Assembly (NCBI RefSeq): GCF_003012915.1
Contig: NZ_CP027770.1
Span: 496,001-560,000, forward strand
DNA: 64,000 bases
Source of the DNA: Staphylococcus felis
GTDB lineage: Bacteria; Bacillota; Bacilli; Staphylococcales; Staphylococcaceae
Reading direction: 5' to 3'
Both the position numbers and the translations under genes were made by a program. Positions 19,834 through 28,695 of this stretch are shown one piece after another. Each line of letters starts with the position of its first letter. Positions within the stretch are counted from its first letter, which is position 1. Below the pieces are notes generated by a model that was given only the letters and a program-made list of their open reading frames with translations, was not told the origin of the DNA and made no database searches.

Positions 19834-21156
19834 TCATGACGCGCACTTTTGTTTATAAATGTATATCGGCACACCTGCTAGAGTAATGAGAATCCCTGTT
19901 AATGCAAGAAAAGGTTGTGTCAATATCGTATTGATTAATACAAAAACGCCAGACACTAACGCAATAATTGGAACAATTGGATAAAGTGGCACTTTGTAAG
20001 GACGTACCATTTCCGGCTCTCGCTTTCTAAGCCATATTACCGCAATAAAAGCCATACTATAGAAAGTCCAGATGACAAAGACTAACATATTCGTAATCGT
20101 ATCAAATGCACCTAATAGCATCATAAAAACAGCAATAATCACTTGAACCACGCCACTCATCCACGGTGCACCAGCCCGAGTTAAACTTAAAAATAACTTT
20201 CGAAATGGCAATTGATTGAGCTCTGCCATGGCATAAGGAATACGCATCCCCGTCATCATATAGCCATTCATCGTACCATATACTGAAATTAAAATACCAA
20301 TTGTAATGAGTTTACCTCCATGATGGCCAAATAATATTAATGATGCATCACTTGCCGCATTTAAATTACCTGCAATATGACTAATCGGTATCGTCATTAA
20401 AAAAGTCGCATTAATCAACAAGTATATGACCATAATACAACCTATTCCGAGCGCAATGGCTAAAGGTAAATCCTTCTTAGGTCGCTTTAACTCTCCTGCA
20501 ATATTTCCCACATGTATCCAACCATCATAAGCGAACATTGTCGCTAGCAAACCACTGCCAAGTGCAGTCAAAAAGCCAGATTGCGTGCCACTTTGAACAG
20601 GAAATAAAGAAAATGAGACGTCTTGATTTTGAAATAGTCCTGCCACTACAATGACTATAATTGGAATCAGTTTTATGATCAGCGTTAATTTTTGTAATGT
20701 ACTTGCCGCCTGTGAGCCCATACAATTAATCAGCAGAATAGATACTGCACTTCCTACTGCAATCGGAACAGTATATTCAGGGGCAAAGTGAAATAAATTC
20801 ACCACTTGTGTCGCAAAAATAATCGCTAGTGCTGCAATATTTGCAGGAAAATAAATAAAACTTTGTGCCCATCCAGACAAAAAGCCCCAAAAATCACCAT
20901 ATGTATATTCAATATATTTCGTAAGCCCGCCAGTCTCTGGTATGGCTGCTGCGAGTTCTGCTCCAGTTAAACCTGCACAAATTGTCATCAGCCCACCTAA
21001 GAACCAAACAAACATTGTTAAACTCGTCGATCCTGTCACTTCAGTAATGTTTGAAATTTTGAAAAACACCCCTGAACCAATGACCGATCCCATCACTATG
21101 GACAGTGCTGAGAAAAAACCAAGATTTCGTTTCAGACTTGCATTTTCGATTTGCAT
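19834..21156 (-). CDS. APC-family amino-acid permease, LAT/SteT-like
   Basis: 440 residues with twelve predicted helices. The unwound TM1 glycine motif is in SIVMGSVIGSGVFFK, and AELAAAIPETGGLTKYIEYTYGDFWGFLSGWAQ is typical of the L-type/SteT branch (Ser/Thr exchange in B. subtilis SteT). The C-terminus PYKVPLYPIVPIIALVSGVFV also fits. Start ATG with GGAGGC upstream. Substrate is inferred only at the level of neutral amino acids. Confidence 0.87.
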   Translation of the reverse strand: MQIENASLKRNLGFFSALSIVMGSVIGSGVFFKISNITEVTGSTSLTMFVWFLGGLMTICAGLTGAELAAAIPETGGLTKYIEYTYGDFWGFLSGWAQSFIYFPANIAALAIIFATQVVNLFHFAPEYTVPIAVGSAVSILLINCMGSQAASTLQKLTLIIKLIPIIVIVVAGLFQNQDVSFSLFPVQSGTQSGFLTALGSGLLATMFAYDGWIHVGNIAGELKRPKKDLPLAIALGIGCIMVIYLLINATFLMTIPISHIAGNLNAASDASLILFGHHGGKLITIGILISVYGTMNGYMMTGMRIPYAMAELNQLPFRKLFLSLTRAGAPWMSGVVQVIIAVFMMLLGAFDTITNMLVFVIWTFYSMAFIAVIWLRKREPEMVRPYKVPLYPIVPIIALVSGVFVLINTILTQPFLALTGILITLAGVPIYIYKQKCAS

Positions 21157-21485
21157 CAGCCTCCATTTTTATTAAAATAACCCATTCCAATCGTATCTAC
21201 ATAGCCTTTAACCTTCGACCATTCTAGACTCAAATCCTTGGTTTTATGACACTAAATGACATTAACGTATCGGTATACAAAAGTCAATGTACGTATTAAA
21301 AATAGCACATATCAAAACACACAATAGAATTGCGTTTCATCAAACAAATATGAAATCCCAACTGTTATTTTTTGTTTTTGATATAAACAAATAGGACTGT
21401 AATTGATTAAAGTAAGAAAAATCCAACTATTTTTATAAAAATCGCTTTATACTGACATTAATTCAAATATAGGAGGTGAGTTCTC

Positions 21486-21551
21486 ATGTCATTCATCGTG
21501 AACTTAATCAAAAAAGCTATCGAATTCTTCAGTGGTTTATTCAACAAATAA
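21486..21551 (+). CDS. Phenol-soluble modulin, alpha type (21 residues)
   Basis: Short gene: MSFIVNLIKKAIEFFSGLFN plus a final K. It starts with N-terminal hydrophobic residues, is an amphipathic helix with two adjacent lysines, and has the length of PSM-alpha / delta-toxin peptides, which are secreted without a signal peptide by PmtABCD and lyse host cells. A near-perfect AGGAGGTGAG lies six bases upstream and a strong terminator follows, as for real PSM genes. A -10 TATACT is at 21448-21453. No agr-type box is clear. Secretion and toxicity are inferred from the family. Confidence 0.85.
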   Translation: MSFIVNLIKKAIEFFSGLFNK

Positions 21552-21566
21552 TTGGTAACGCCTTAG

Positions 21567-21640
21567 GTTAGGGCTAAAGCATGGTAAGTACCGCTAGTCG
21601 GTTACCCTTACGTATCAGTGCTTTATGCCCTAACTTTTTT
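21567..21640 (+). terminator. Terminator of the PSM gene
   Basis: GTTAGGGCTAAAGCA (21567-21581) / TGCTTTATGCCCTAAC (21619-21634) then TTTTTT, with a second small stem in the loop. Upstream DNA 21157-21485 is AT-rich promoter region; nothing else seen there. Confidence 0.85.
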
Positions 21641-21804
21641 CTATTAAAAGCCTTCAACTCATTAAATAACCCCTTCATCACATCTCCTTATATTTCATTA
21701 CACCCTTTTTATTATTTTAATATATGTTTCAAAATAAATTAAAAATCCTCTTTTAAGTCACAATCAAACTGGGTATTTAAATAGTGTGTAAGGAGGTATA
21801 TATT

Positions 21805-22236
21805 ATGAATCTATGCCATCAAGACAAATTATATAAAATTAGTGAGAATCAGGATATTACCATATACAAAAACAACGAGTGGAAGACGTACACCATTTTA
21901 AAGCGCATTGGACATTTAGAAACGCAAACATATTGTGTCTTAAACTATATCAAAGTACTAGACGACCAAACAGATGTCTTTGAATCAAACTTTCTGAATA
22001 AAGATTCACACATCAAACAGTTAGATGGTTTCGTTGCTTTAAGAATACTAAGACCTAAACATCCTGATAACTACTATCTCATCATCACACTATGGGAATC
22101 AGAAGCACACTTTAAAATGTGGTGTCAATCTAAACAGTATCAAGATTCTTATCGCAACACAAACATACTCAGTCAAAAACAATATAATGTAATTGATCCT
22201 GATATTTCTTACCGAATCAAATTTAATATTGCATGA
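21805..22236 (+). CDS. ABM-fold protein related to HmoB / TRAP
   Basis: 143 residues from ATG 21805 (AAGGAGGTAT upstream; an in-frame GTG at 21784 would place the RBS inside the gene). The C-terminal half, CVLNYIKVLDD...FESNFLNKDSHIKQLDGFVALRILRPKHPDNYYLIITLWESEAHFKMWCQSKQYQDSY, is the antibiotic-biosynthesis-monooxygenase fold found in heme-degrading IsdG/HmoB and in staphylococcal TRAP. The N-terminal 60 residues resemble the extra domain of HmoB/TRAP. Heme activity is not assured. Confidence 0.7.
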   Translation: MNLCHQDKLYKISENQDITIYKNNEWKTYTILKRIGHLETQTYCVLNYIKVLDDQTDVFESNFLNKDSHIKQLDGFVALRILRPKHPDNYYLIITLWESEAHFKMWCQSKQYQDSYRNTNILSQKQYNVIDPDISYRIKFNIA

Positions 22237-22282
22237 AAGCAAAGTACTTTTTCCGTTGGTATTAAAAGATGTTTAAAAAGTG

Positions 22283-22325
22283 ATACAGCCTAGTAAAATC
22301 TAACTCAATTTTGCTAAGCTGTATT
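22283..22325 (+). terminator. Terminator after the ABM-fold gene
   Basis: ATACAGCCTAGTAAAAT (22283-22299) / ATTTTGCTAAGCTGTAT (22309-22325), near-perfect stem with a short loop. Confidence 0.7.
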
Positions 22326-22384
22326 ATTATGTTGAAACCTTTTTTGCCAGCAACTCTATTTTTTCTACACAGGAGGAAAGCTAA

Positions 22385-22912
22385 ATGACTATTAAAATTG
22401 AAAGTTATAACCCCAATTGGTGTACTCAATACCAAATTGAACAATCACTATTGCAGTCAATTTTAGGGAGTGAATTACTCGAAATCCACCATATTGGAAG
22501 TACATCTATTCCTCAACTTAAAGCCAAGCCTATTATAGATATTTTATGTGTCGTTTCGGATATACGCCTGATTGATGTCTTTAATCAAGATATGCTTAAC
22601 ATAGGTTATAACCCTCTCGGAGAATATGGATTATCCGGGCGTAGGTTTTTTGTTAAAACTGCGAATAGTCAAAACGAGCACACGCACCATTTACACATAT
22701 TCGATGTACACAATCAAAATCAAATCATAAGACATTTGGCCTTTAGAGATTATCTTCGTGAACATCCTAAAGATGCTAAACGCTATGAAGAATTGAAAGA
22801 ACGTCTCGCGTGTATACATTCTCAAGATAGACATGCCTACACAAATGGTAAATCTGCTTTTATCAAAGAAATTGAACAACAAGCTCAACGCTATTTTAAT
22901 TTAACTTATTAA
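22385..22912 (+). CDS. GrpB family protein (nucleotidyltransferase-like)
   Basis: 175 residues. IESYNPNWCTQYQIEQSLL, HHIGSTSIPQLKAKPIIDILCVV and HHLHIF..HNQNQIIRHLAFRDYLREHPKDAKRYEELK are the GrpB/UPF0157 pattern, related to the nucleotidyltransferase superfamily (GS..S..P..DI..). Often found alone or fused to dephospho-CoA kinase. Real substrate unknown. RBS AGGAGGAAAGC. Confidence 0.9.
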   Translation: MTIKIESYNPNWCTQYQIEQSLLQSILGSELLEIHHIGSTSIPQLKAKPIIDILCVVSDIRLIDVFNQDMLNIGYNPLGEYGLSGRRFFVKTANSQNEHTHHLHIFDVHNQNQIIRHLAFRDYLREHPKDAKRYEELKERLACIHSQDRHAYTNGKSAFIKEIEQQAQRYFNLTY

Positions 22913-22971
22913 AAACGTTAACTATTGCGTTTGAAATCGAGACATTTTGGTCCAATCTTTAAAAGTTTGAC

Positions 22972-23748
22972 TTACATTTGATTATAATGATATTGAACTA
23001 ATTCAAAAAATTGATGCATATCATAGCCCCATCTTGCATAATATTCAATCGGATCAACATGTGTTGTACCACCCCAATATTTCCTTACTGCATCGTGGCT
23101 AATAACTGTTCCGACACCTTCATTGTCATCTGCGAGTGAAGGCTCTAACCCTTTTTGTTTCAACATATATGCCGTTAGCCACGCTTGATTATTGACCGAT
23201 TTTGCAAAATCAGTAAATTGATACGTACGCACAACTTCAATCTGATAAAAATATGGATTAGCTTGCTTACCAGCGCCCCATACATAATATTCAGCAGGAG
23301 CTGTTAAGCGGATCTCATTTTGGTCAACAAATGCATGGACAAAAGCCGTATTGTATGTAGCATACATACGATCTACCCACTCTTGTAATGTTCGGTGATC
23401 CTGACCTACTTCATGAATAATGACACCAATATAAGTACCATATTTATATTGGAGCTTAGGTAATGTGTCGATACGTGGATCTTTCACGATTTTTGAATGT
23501 TTAATGTGGTTGTCAATAATATAGCGATTGACATTTGGATAATTCATATGATCAAAAGGACCTGTCATTTGTAAAGGTAAAGTGGTTTCATTTGGCGTAA
23601 AAGGATTATTTCTCGTTAATGCATTAGAGGAAGACTCTGTCTCATTAGAACGTAACAACGATCTTTCTGCATATACAGCAGGAGTAACTACGACTGACGC
23701 TAAAACGAAAGTAACAAATGTAGAAAATATCGAAATTATTTTCAACAT
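22972..23748 (-). CDS. Secreted N-acetylmuramoyl-L-alanine amidase (Amidase_2)
   Basis: 258 residues with a signal peptide (1 to about 27, VVTPAVYA). The rest matches the Atl-type amidase domain: MNYPNVNRYIIDNHIKHSKIVKDPRIDTLPKLQYKYGTYIGVIIHE, then FVHAFVDQNEIRL, WGAGKQANPYF and ISHDAVRKYWGGTTHVDPIEYYARWG. Zn ligands are probably the His of VIIHE, and His and Asp/His of THVDP. There are no cell-wall-binding repeats or LPXTG, so it acts as a free amidase or loosely bound autolysin. A dyad TTTACT-CT-AGTAAA at 23803-23816 lies upstream. Confidence 0.88.
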   Translation of the reverse strand: MLKIISIFSTFVTFVLASVVVTPAVYAERSLLRSNETESSSNALTRNNPFTPNETTLPLQMTGPFDHMNYPNVNRYIIDNHIKHSKIVKDPRIDTLPKLQYKYGTYIGVIIHEVGQDHRTLQEWVDRMYATYNTAFVHAFVDQNEIRLTAPAEYYVWGAGKQANPYFYQIEVVRTYQFTDFAKSVNNQAWLTAYMLKQKGLEPSLADDNEGVGTVISHDAVRKYWGGTTHVDPIEYYARWGYDMHQFFELVQYHYNQM

Positions 23749-23848
23749 ATAAACGAACTCCTCTCTTTTATAAAATTATTATATTATAATTTCAACAATA
23801 ATTTTACTCTAGTAAACGTCAAAGTCAAGCGTATCCTTTTATTGCTAT

Positions 23849-24679
23849 TTATCTTTTTGTTGCCGCAACTAAGATTTTATTATTTAATCTGTTTTTTAAA
23901 AAAGGGATGTATCTACATAAGCCAAATATCCCCCAGCGTCTATGGAAATAATCAAAATAATTGTACTCTTTTTCTAGTCGGATACCCTTAGGAAACCATT
24001 TTTGGGCTTCTTTAAACTGATTATACCCCGACTTAAAAACTGGCTTGGATTTCAAATGAGATACGGATTTATGCTTGGATGTATGTTTAGCGATAGTCTC
24101 AGAACAACACTCAATTGCAAATGTTAATTTACAATTTGAGAACTGTAAATCTATTGTTTTGATTAATGCTTGGATTTCTTTATCATCAAAATACATCAAC
24201 ACTCCTTCAAATATCACTAATATATCTAATCCATCAGCATAAAATGTCGCACTTTTCACTTCATCAATCCACTTATAGTCAAACATTGACTTAGATATCA
24301 TCACATGGTTTTCGCTCTCAGTGAAAAAACGCTTTCTAATATTGATTACATCTGGTACATCAATATCTACCCATGGGATACCTTTCATACTTAACCTATC
24401 GAACCTCGTATCCAAACCACAACCAATGTTAATAATGAACGCTTTTTCGTTATTTTTCACAAAATCATTCACAAGCATATCTAAAATATACGTTCTTATA
24501 CTTATACCTAATTGAGTAGTCCAATCTTTCGTAATTTGATCAAAGTCATAATTAAGCTTTCTAAACATTTTTTCTGAGTGCGGATCTTTAATAATAGGAT
24601 TTTTTTCATATGTTTCTAATGCTCTAGCTGCAACAGGAATTAACATCGATTCAGGAACTCCATGTAATTTTTCCATCAT
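23849..24679 (-). CDS. SAM-dependent methyltransferase, LCM/PPM family
   Basis: 276 residues. N-terminal ETYEKNPIIKDPHSEKMFRKLNYDF, SAM loop FIINIGCGLDTRFDRL, DVPDVINIRKRFF and the acidic motif VIFEGVLMYFDDKEI define the leucine carboxyl methyltransferase-like family (Tcm/PPM), whose bacterial members O-methylate small molecules. GGAGGAA precedes a double ATG; the second (24676) has the better spacing. The promoter carries a Fur-type box, so expression is probably iron controlled. Substrate unknown. Confidence 0.82.
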   Translation of the reverse strand: MMEKLHGVPESMLIPVAARALETYEKNPIIKDPHSEKMFRKLNYDFDQITKDWTTQLGISIRTYILDMLVNDFVKNNEKAFIINIGCGLDTRFDRLSMKGIPWVDIDVPDVINIRKRFFTESENHVMISKSMFDYKWIDEVKSATFYADGLDILVIFEGVLMYFDDKEIQALIKTIDLQFSNCKLTFAIECCSETIAKHTSKHKSVSHLKSKPVFKSGYNQFKEAQKWFPKGIRLEKEYNYFDYFHRRWGIFGLCRYIPFLKNRLNNKILVAATKR

Positions 24680-24703
24680 TTCCTCCTTGATAAGCCATTT
24701 AAT

Positions 24704-24746
24704 TGATAATCATTTTCAATTATACAATAGTCGCCTACTTTGTAAA
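24704..24746 (-). promoter_or_regulatory. Promoter with Fur-type box before the methyltransferase
   Basis: Minus strand: TTTACA (24741-24746), 16-base spacer, TATAAT (24719-24724). Right against the -10, TGATAAT-C-ATTTTCA (24704-24718) differs at one position from the 7-1-7 Fur core TGATAAT-N-ATTATCA. Repression by iron-loaded Fur is the natural reading. Confidence 0.65.
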
Positions 24747-24879
24747 AGATGCATCCTTGTCCTACGTATATTGAACTTTGAGCGTAAAAATTTTATTATA
24801 TTCTTATTAATGAAAGGCGTAGCAACTATCATAGTAAAGAATGATTCAATATGACTTTTGTAAGGAAGGGGGACAACTT

Positions 24880-25339
24880 GTGATACTCATTAGTGCTTGC
24901 TTGGCAGGAGAAAATGTTCGTTATGATGGTCAAAATAAAAAACATACATCATTAAGCCATTTAGTACAATGTGGTCTGGCTCAAACGATATGTCCTGAAC
25001 TTTTAGGAGGTCTAGGTGTTCCAAGAGAACCTGCAGAAATTGTAGGTGGCGATGGATATGACGTGTTAGCCGGAAGTGCTAAAGTTATAGATATTAAAGG
25101 AAATGGTGTCACTAAAGAATATATGCAAGGTGCAGAATTAGCTTTGGAAATTTGTAAAAATATGCATTGTGATATGTTAATTTTGAAATCAGACAGTCCT
25201 ACTTGTGGATCTAGTACGATTTATTCAGGTGAATTTAACGGCAAAAAAAAAATGGGGAGTCGGACTATTTACCGCACTGTTAGAAAGCAATAATATCAAA
25301 GTATATGATGAAACAAACTATATGCGGAATAATGATTGA
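24880..25339 (+). pseudogene. DUF523 protein, frameshifted at an A10 tract
   Basis: The product starts MILISACLAGENVRYDGQNKKH, typical of DUF523, from GTG 24880 with AAGGAAGGGGG upstream. GGLGVPREPAEIVGG and LKSDSPTCGS follow. At A10 (25243-25252) the frame shifts: the current frame gives a foreign tail ending at 25293, while removing one A gives GVGLFTALLESNNIKVYDETNYM and a stop at 25339, the expected DUF523 end. So the gene is off by one A: phase variable, decayed or a sequence error. DUF523 function is unknown; two cysteine motifs suggest metal or redox use. Confidence 0.8.
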
Positions 25340-25763
25340 TATTACAATGGATACTATTGACAAAAAACTGGCAGGCATACAAAGTATATTAACCAAAGAG
25401 ATAAAGATTACTTAAACAAAGCCTATATCGAAGAAGCCGAAAGAAAGAAGTTTACAGATGCTCTTAAAGAATATGTAGGTGTAGGACAATATAAGTATGC
25501 ATACTTTACAGATTTATTATATAAATCACAGACCATAGAATTCGTGTCTTTACAATTTCTTTTGAACTTTAGTTCTAGTCACTTTGAGATCAATGCTACA
25601 CTTTTGATAGTTACTTCTTACACCATTTTGCGACACCGCCTAAGGTATCAGCACCTAACGAGAACTCATCGGAACTTGGTTTCTAAGTAAATTGTATATT
25701 GCCAATTAACGTCAACCAATAAATCATCTACGAAATGTCATAAAAAGAGAGCTTTAGAAGTGT
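25340..25763. other. Decayed region with a coding remnant
   Basis: No intact gene. Around 25401-25545 the plus strand reads like part of a protein (KDYLNKAYIEEAERKK, then FTDALKEYVGVGQYKYAYFT), with no start and a degenerate continuation. I do not recognise the family. This looks like scar DNA at the edge of the accessory patch. Confidence 0.5.
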
Positions 25764-26636
25764 TTAATCATAATACACATAGTAAACCTCATCAATAAAT
25801 TTTTGAATCAATGAATCTTCATAATTATCTGCAATAATTTCTGAAGATTCATTATCCCCCATATATCCACTAGTATATTCCAAATAATGTCCTATTTCAT
25901 GGGCAAATATCCTCAATATGTTTAATACTGCATCAAACTCACCTAATTCTTGCAGTAATACGTCAAAATGATTAATAGAAACAAAAATTTTAGGATAATT
26001 GTATATTGTAGTTGGTTCGAAAAAATGACCTATAGCGCCATCATTCAGCTTATCGAAAGTGACACTAACTATAACTTTAACTGGGAACGAAAACTCACTT
26101 AATAAAAAGTTTTCAAACATCAAAAAACCTTCTTTCAATGTACTTGAAATTCCCTCTTCATATTTTATTTCTATCCCTTTTTTTGTATATAAGTTAATAG
26201 TATCACTGGATAAGACAAATTGATTTGACATATAAGTATGTATCTTATACATATCTTGTTTATACGTATCATACTGCTCTACAAAATCACGATAATCAAT
26301 CTCATCTCTATCTATAATATAGAATTTAGCTAATTGTAAAGATAAATCTTTAACTATTTCATATGTCGCATTTGACAATCCATCGATAGATCTATTGAAA
26401 ACTTTCCTCTCAACTTGATAACTTTCAATATCAAATAACGAGTAATAAATAACTCTATCTTCTAAATCAACCTGACAGTCACTCCAATCACCATAGCTGA
26501 GTATTGGCTTGTCATGTATGATTATAGTCACTCTTTCCCTAAAGTTACGATATCTATTAATCCACATTTCAAATTCTGCTAATTTATCCATTAACTTATC
26601 ATGTTTCGTTCTATTTTTTATGCTTACTTTTTTCAT
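25764..26636 (-). CDS. HEXXH-motif hypothetical protein (putative zinc peptidase)
   Basis: 290 residues, no signal peptide, low-G+C codon use. Near the C-terminus it has HEIGH (about 246-250) in LRIFAHEIGHYLEYTSG, followed 16-20 residues later by ESSEIIAD, the third-ligand Glu with ExxxD arrangement of gluzincin-type peptidases. The N-terminal 200 residues show alternating charged helices and beta segments with no family I recognise. It starts six bases after a small secreted basic protein, so the two form an operon. A protease role is inferred from the motif only. Confidence 0.6.
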   Translation of the reverse strand: MKKVSIKNRTKHDKLMDKLAEFEMWINRYRNFRERVTIIIHDKPILSYGDWSDCQVDLEDRVIYYSLFDIESYQVERKVFNRSIDGLSNATYEIVKDLSLQLAKFYIIDRDEIDYRDFVEQYDTYKQDMYKIHTYMSNQFVLSSDTINLYTKKGIEIKYEEGISSTLKEGFLMFENFLLSEFSFPVKVIVSVTFDKLNDGAIGHFFEPTTIYNYPKIFVSINHFDVLLQELGEFDAVLNILRIFAHEIGHYLEYTSGYMGDNESSEIIADNYEDSLIQKFIDEVYYVYYD

Positions 26637-26641
26637 CTATA

Positions 26642-26953
26642 TCACTTTTTCTTCTTATTTGATCCTTTTGTTATTTTTCCCCCTTTATGTTTCTTACTAG
26701 GAGTATGCTTTTTATTTGTTTTAGCTCTTGAGTCTTTCCTGCTACTATAATTACTCTTGCTTCTGCTTTTATTCTTTTTTTCCCTACCTACTTTGATTCT
26801 TCCTCTGGCATCGGCTGTATTATTTAAAGGATTATGAACAATCACTCTCTCTTGATTATTCTTAAATAAATTTAAGTCTCCTTTCGAAAAATCACCATTA
26901 AACGAAAATAATACAACAAATGAAAAAATACTTAGTAATAATTTCCTTTTCAT
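26642..26953 (-). CDS. Secreted Lys/Arg-rich small protein
   Basis: 103 residues. N-terminal signal-like segment MKRKLLLSIFSFVVLFSFNG, then a short region, then a very basic, Ser/Lys-rich tail (KKNKSRSKSNYSSRKDSRAK, SKKHKGGKITKGSNKKKK). The tail is low-complexity and probably disordered; it could bind teichoic acid, DNA or membranes. RBS AGGGGACG. Directly upstream of the HEXXH gene. Family unknown. Confidence 0.55.
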   Translation of the reverse strand: MKRKLLLSIFSFVVLFSFNGDFSKGDLNLFKNNQERVIVHNPLNNTADARGRIKVGREKKNKSRSKSNYSSRKDSRAKTNKKHTPSKKHKGGKITKGSNKKKK

Positions 26954-27004
26954 TATATCGTCCCCTATAAAATATCATAATTTTATAAAGGGAATAAATC
27001 AATA

Positions 27005-27045
27005 CACAAAAAGAACCCTCTAACCATTACAGTTAAAGGGTTCTT
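27005..27045 (-). terminator. Stem-loop at the edge of the guaA-associated segment
   Basis: AAGAACCCTCTAAC / GTTAAAGGGTTCTT (27010-27043) with A/T tails on both sides. Confidence 0.7.
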
Positions 27046-27059
27046 CTTATTTACAGTTC

Positions 27060-27074
27060 TATTCCCACTCGATC
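27060..27074. repeat. Duplicated guaA 3' end (putative distal att site)
   Basis: TATTCCCACTCGATC matches 14 of 15 bases of 29459-29473, the last codons of guaA (..IEWE stop). The 2.4-kb segment between the two copies is accessory. The 3' end of guaA is a known integration site for genomic islands in several bacteria. Confidence 0.6.
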
Positions 27075-27172
27075 CCTAACAGCTTTAATTGTAATTTCTC
27101 ACAGTCTCAAAAAGCTTGTTTATTATCAAGGAGATTGAACATTGTATTTCTGATTTACTTCTCACGGTGTCG

Positions 27173-28695
27173 CTACTTTTTGGTTGTTTTTCTCTTATCT
27201 TTTTGTTTTCTTAATAATTTTAATTCTCTTATCATATGTTCCATAGTTGCTATTTCATCTTCATATTTCTCATTTATATGATATTTTATAGACCTCGTTT
27301 GACCATGTTTACTCAAATATCCTTTGTCGATTAGTCCATTTAGTACACTTAAAGATGCATCTCTTTTAACACCTAACAATTTCATTACATCAGCTGATGC
27401 AATAATTTTTTTCTTCGTAATATACTTTAGAACTGTTTTCTCTCTTTCACTTAATTCAGGATCAGAGTCTGCAATATCAACTTTCCATACCCTTAAGGAA
27501 GTTGTATTATTTTCGCTTTTCAGTTCAGGTAACCTTAGTTTTTGCTCTACTACATTTGTATATATTGTAATACCACCGGAGCCCATGCGTTCACTTATTC
27601 CAATTTTCCTAAATAAAACCTCTATAATAGCATTTCTCGGTTTCGATTTATTTTCTTCAAAGAATTCTCGTGTTGAAACTCTCATTTTTCCGGGGTTTGT
27701 AAAATCATAGTAATGATTAAATACTTCTATCTTAACATCCTGGTTTGCCTTATAATCAGCATGTATTATAGTATTAGCTAAAGCTTCCCTCAATACTGCA
27801 TTAGTTTTAGTAGCATTTTCTTCTCTTATCATTGTTTCGGGATTTAGTGAAAATATATCTTTTATGTTTTCTGACAATCTCTTTTGTACTTCAAAATAAA
27901 AATTATATAGATTCAAGTTTGGAAAGTTAATACTTCCTGAAGATACTCTATCTTTATATCTTTCTTCCTTTGAAAAAGAAGTGTTTGTTAAATCAATATA
28001 CTCTAAATGAAAGTGTGGTAAGTATTCTTTGATAGAATCATATTTACCAAAGAATAATAATCCCCCAAAAGTTAATGCTTCTTTTTTGGTTTTTCTATCT
28101 CTCCTAATTACACCTAGCTCTGATAAAATTTGATGTTTCTCCATATTTACATATCTATTATGTTTATCTCTTACAACTAATCTTTCTATATAATTATCAA
28201 TAGTTATACTATCTAAATCATCCATATCATAGTTTTCTATCAAATCTTCATCTAAATTATCAATTTTATTTCTAAAAAATGTTGCAAGTTCATCTTCATT
28301 AACAATATAATCCCCACTTCCTCTTCTTATGTAAGTTTGGTTCGCTTGTCCGTTAAGGTATATTGGCTTTTCCTTATAGCTTGCCTCTGGTACTCTAATT
28401 TCAATAACCTTTTTACCATCTATATACTCCTTTATTTCAATACTATCTTCACCTAAAGATGTTAAGTTAATTTTAGAATCTGAATTTAAAGTATCGAGAT
28501 ATTCCTTTTTAATTTTTTCTGGACTTTCGACGCCTGTTACTACAAATTCACCTTCAATTTCTGCAATACCAAGTACCATCAAACCTCCTTTTGTATTTGA
28601 AAATGCACAAATGGTTTTCCAAGCTTCATTAGGAAATGTTTTTTAGCTTCTTTATACTCTAATTGAGTATGCTCGGCTTTAAAATTATATGTCAT
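27173..28695 (-). pseudogene. AlbA_2 / divergent-AAA ATP-binding regulator, 5' frameshift
   Basis: The intact part (28582 down, 469 aa) has AlbA_2 features: LGIAEIEGEFVVTGV, YIRRGSGDYIVNEDE, then the GHKL-like segment TNAVLREALANTIIHADYK and RMGSGGITIYTNVV, and a C-terminal winged helix (LSEREKTVLKYITKKKIIASADVMKLLG). The true start is ATG 28695: MTYNFKAEHTQLEYKEAKK, which runs into an A6 tract (plus-strand T6 28639-28644). One more A gives ...EAKKTFPNEAWKTICAFSNTKGG-LMVLGIAE, the standard family beginning. So the gene is frameshifted. Such proteins act as transcriptional or defence-linked regulators; role unknown. Confidence 0.8.

Noticed and set aside
21361-21480. AgrA binding repeat before the PSM gene
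   Set aside because: ACAGTTAAG-type direct repeats are not clear; only a -10 is convincing.
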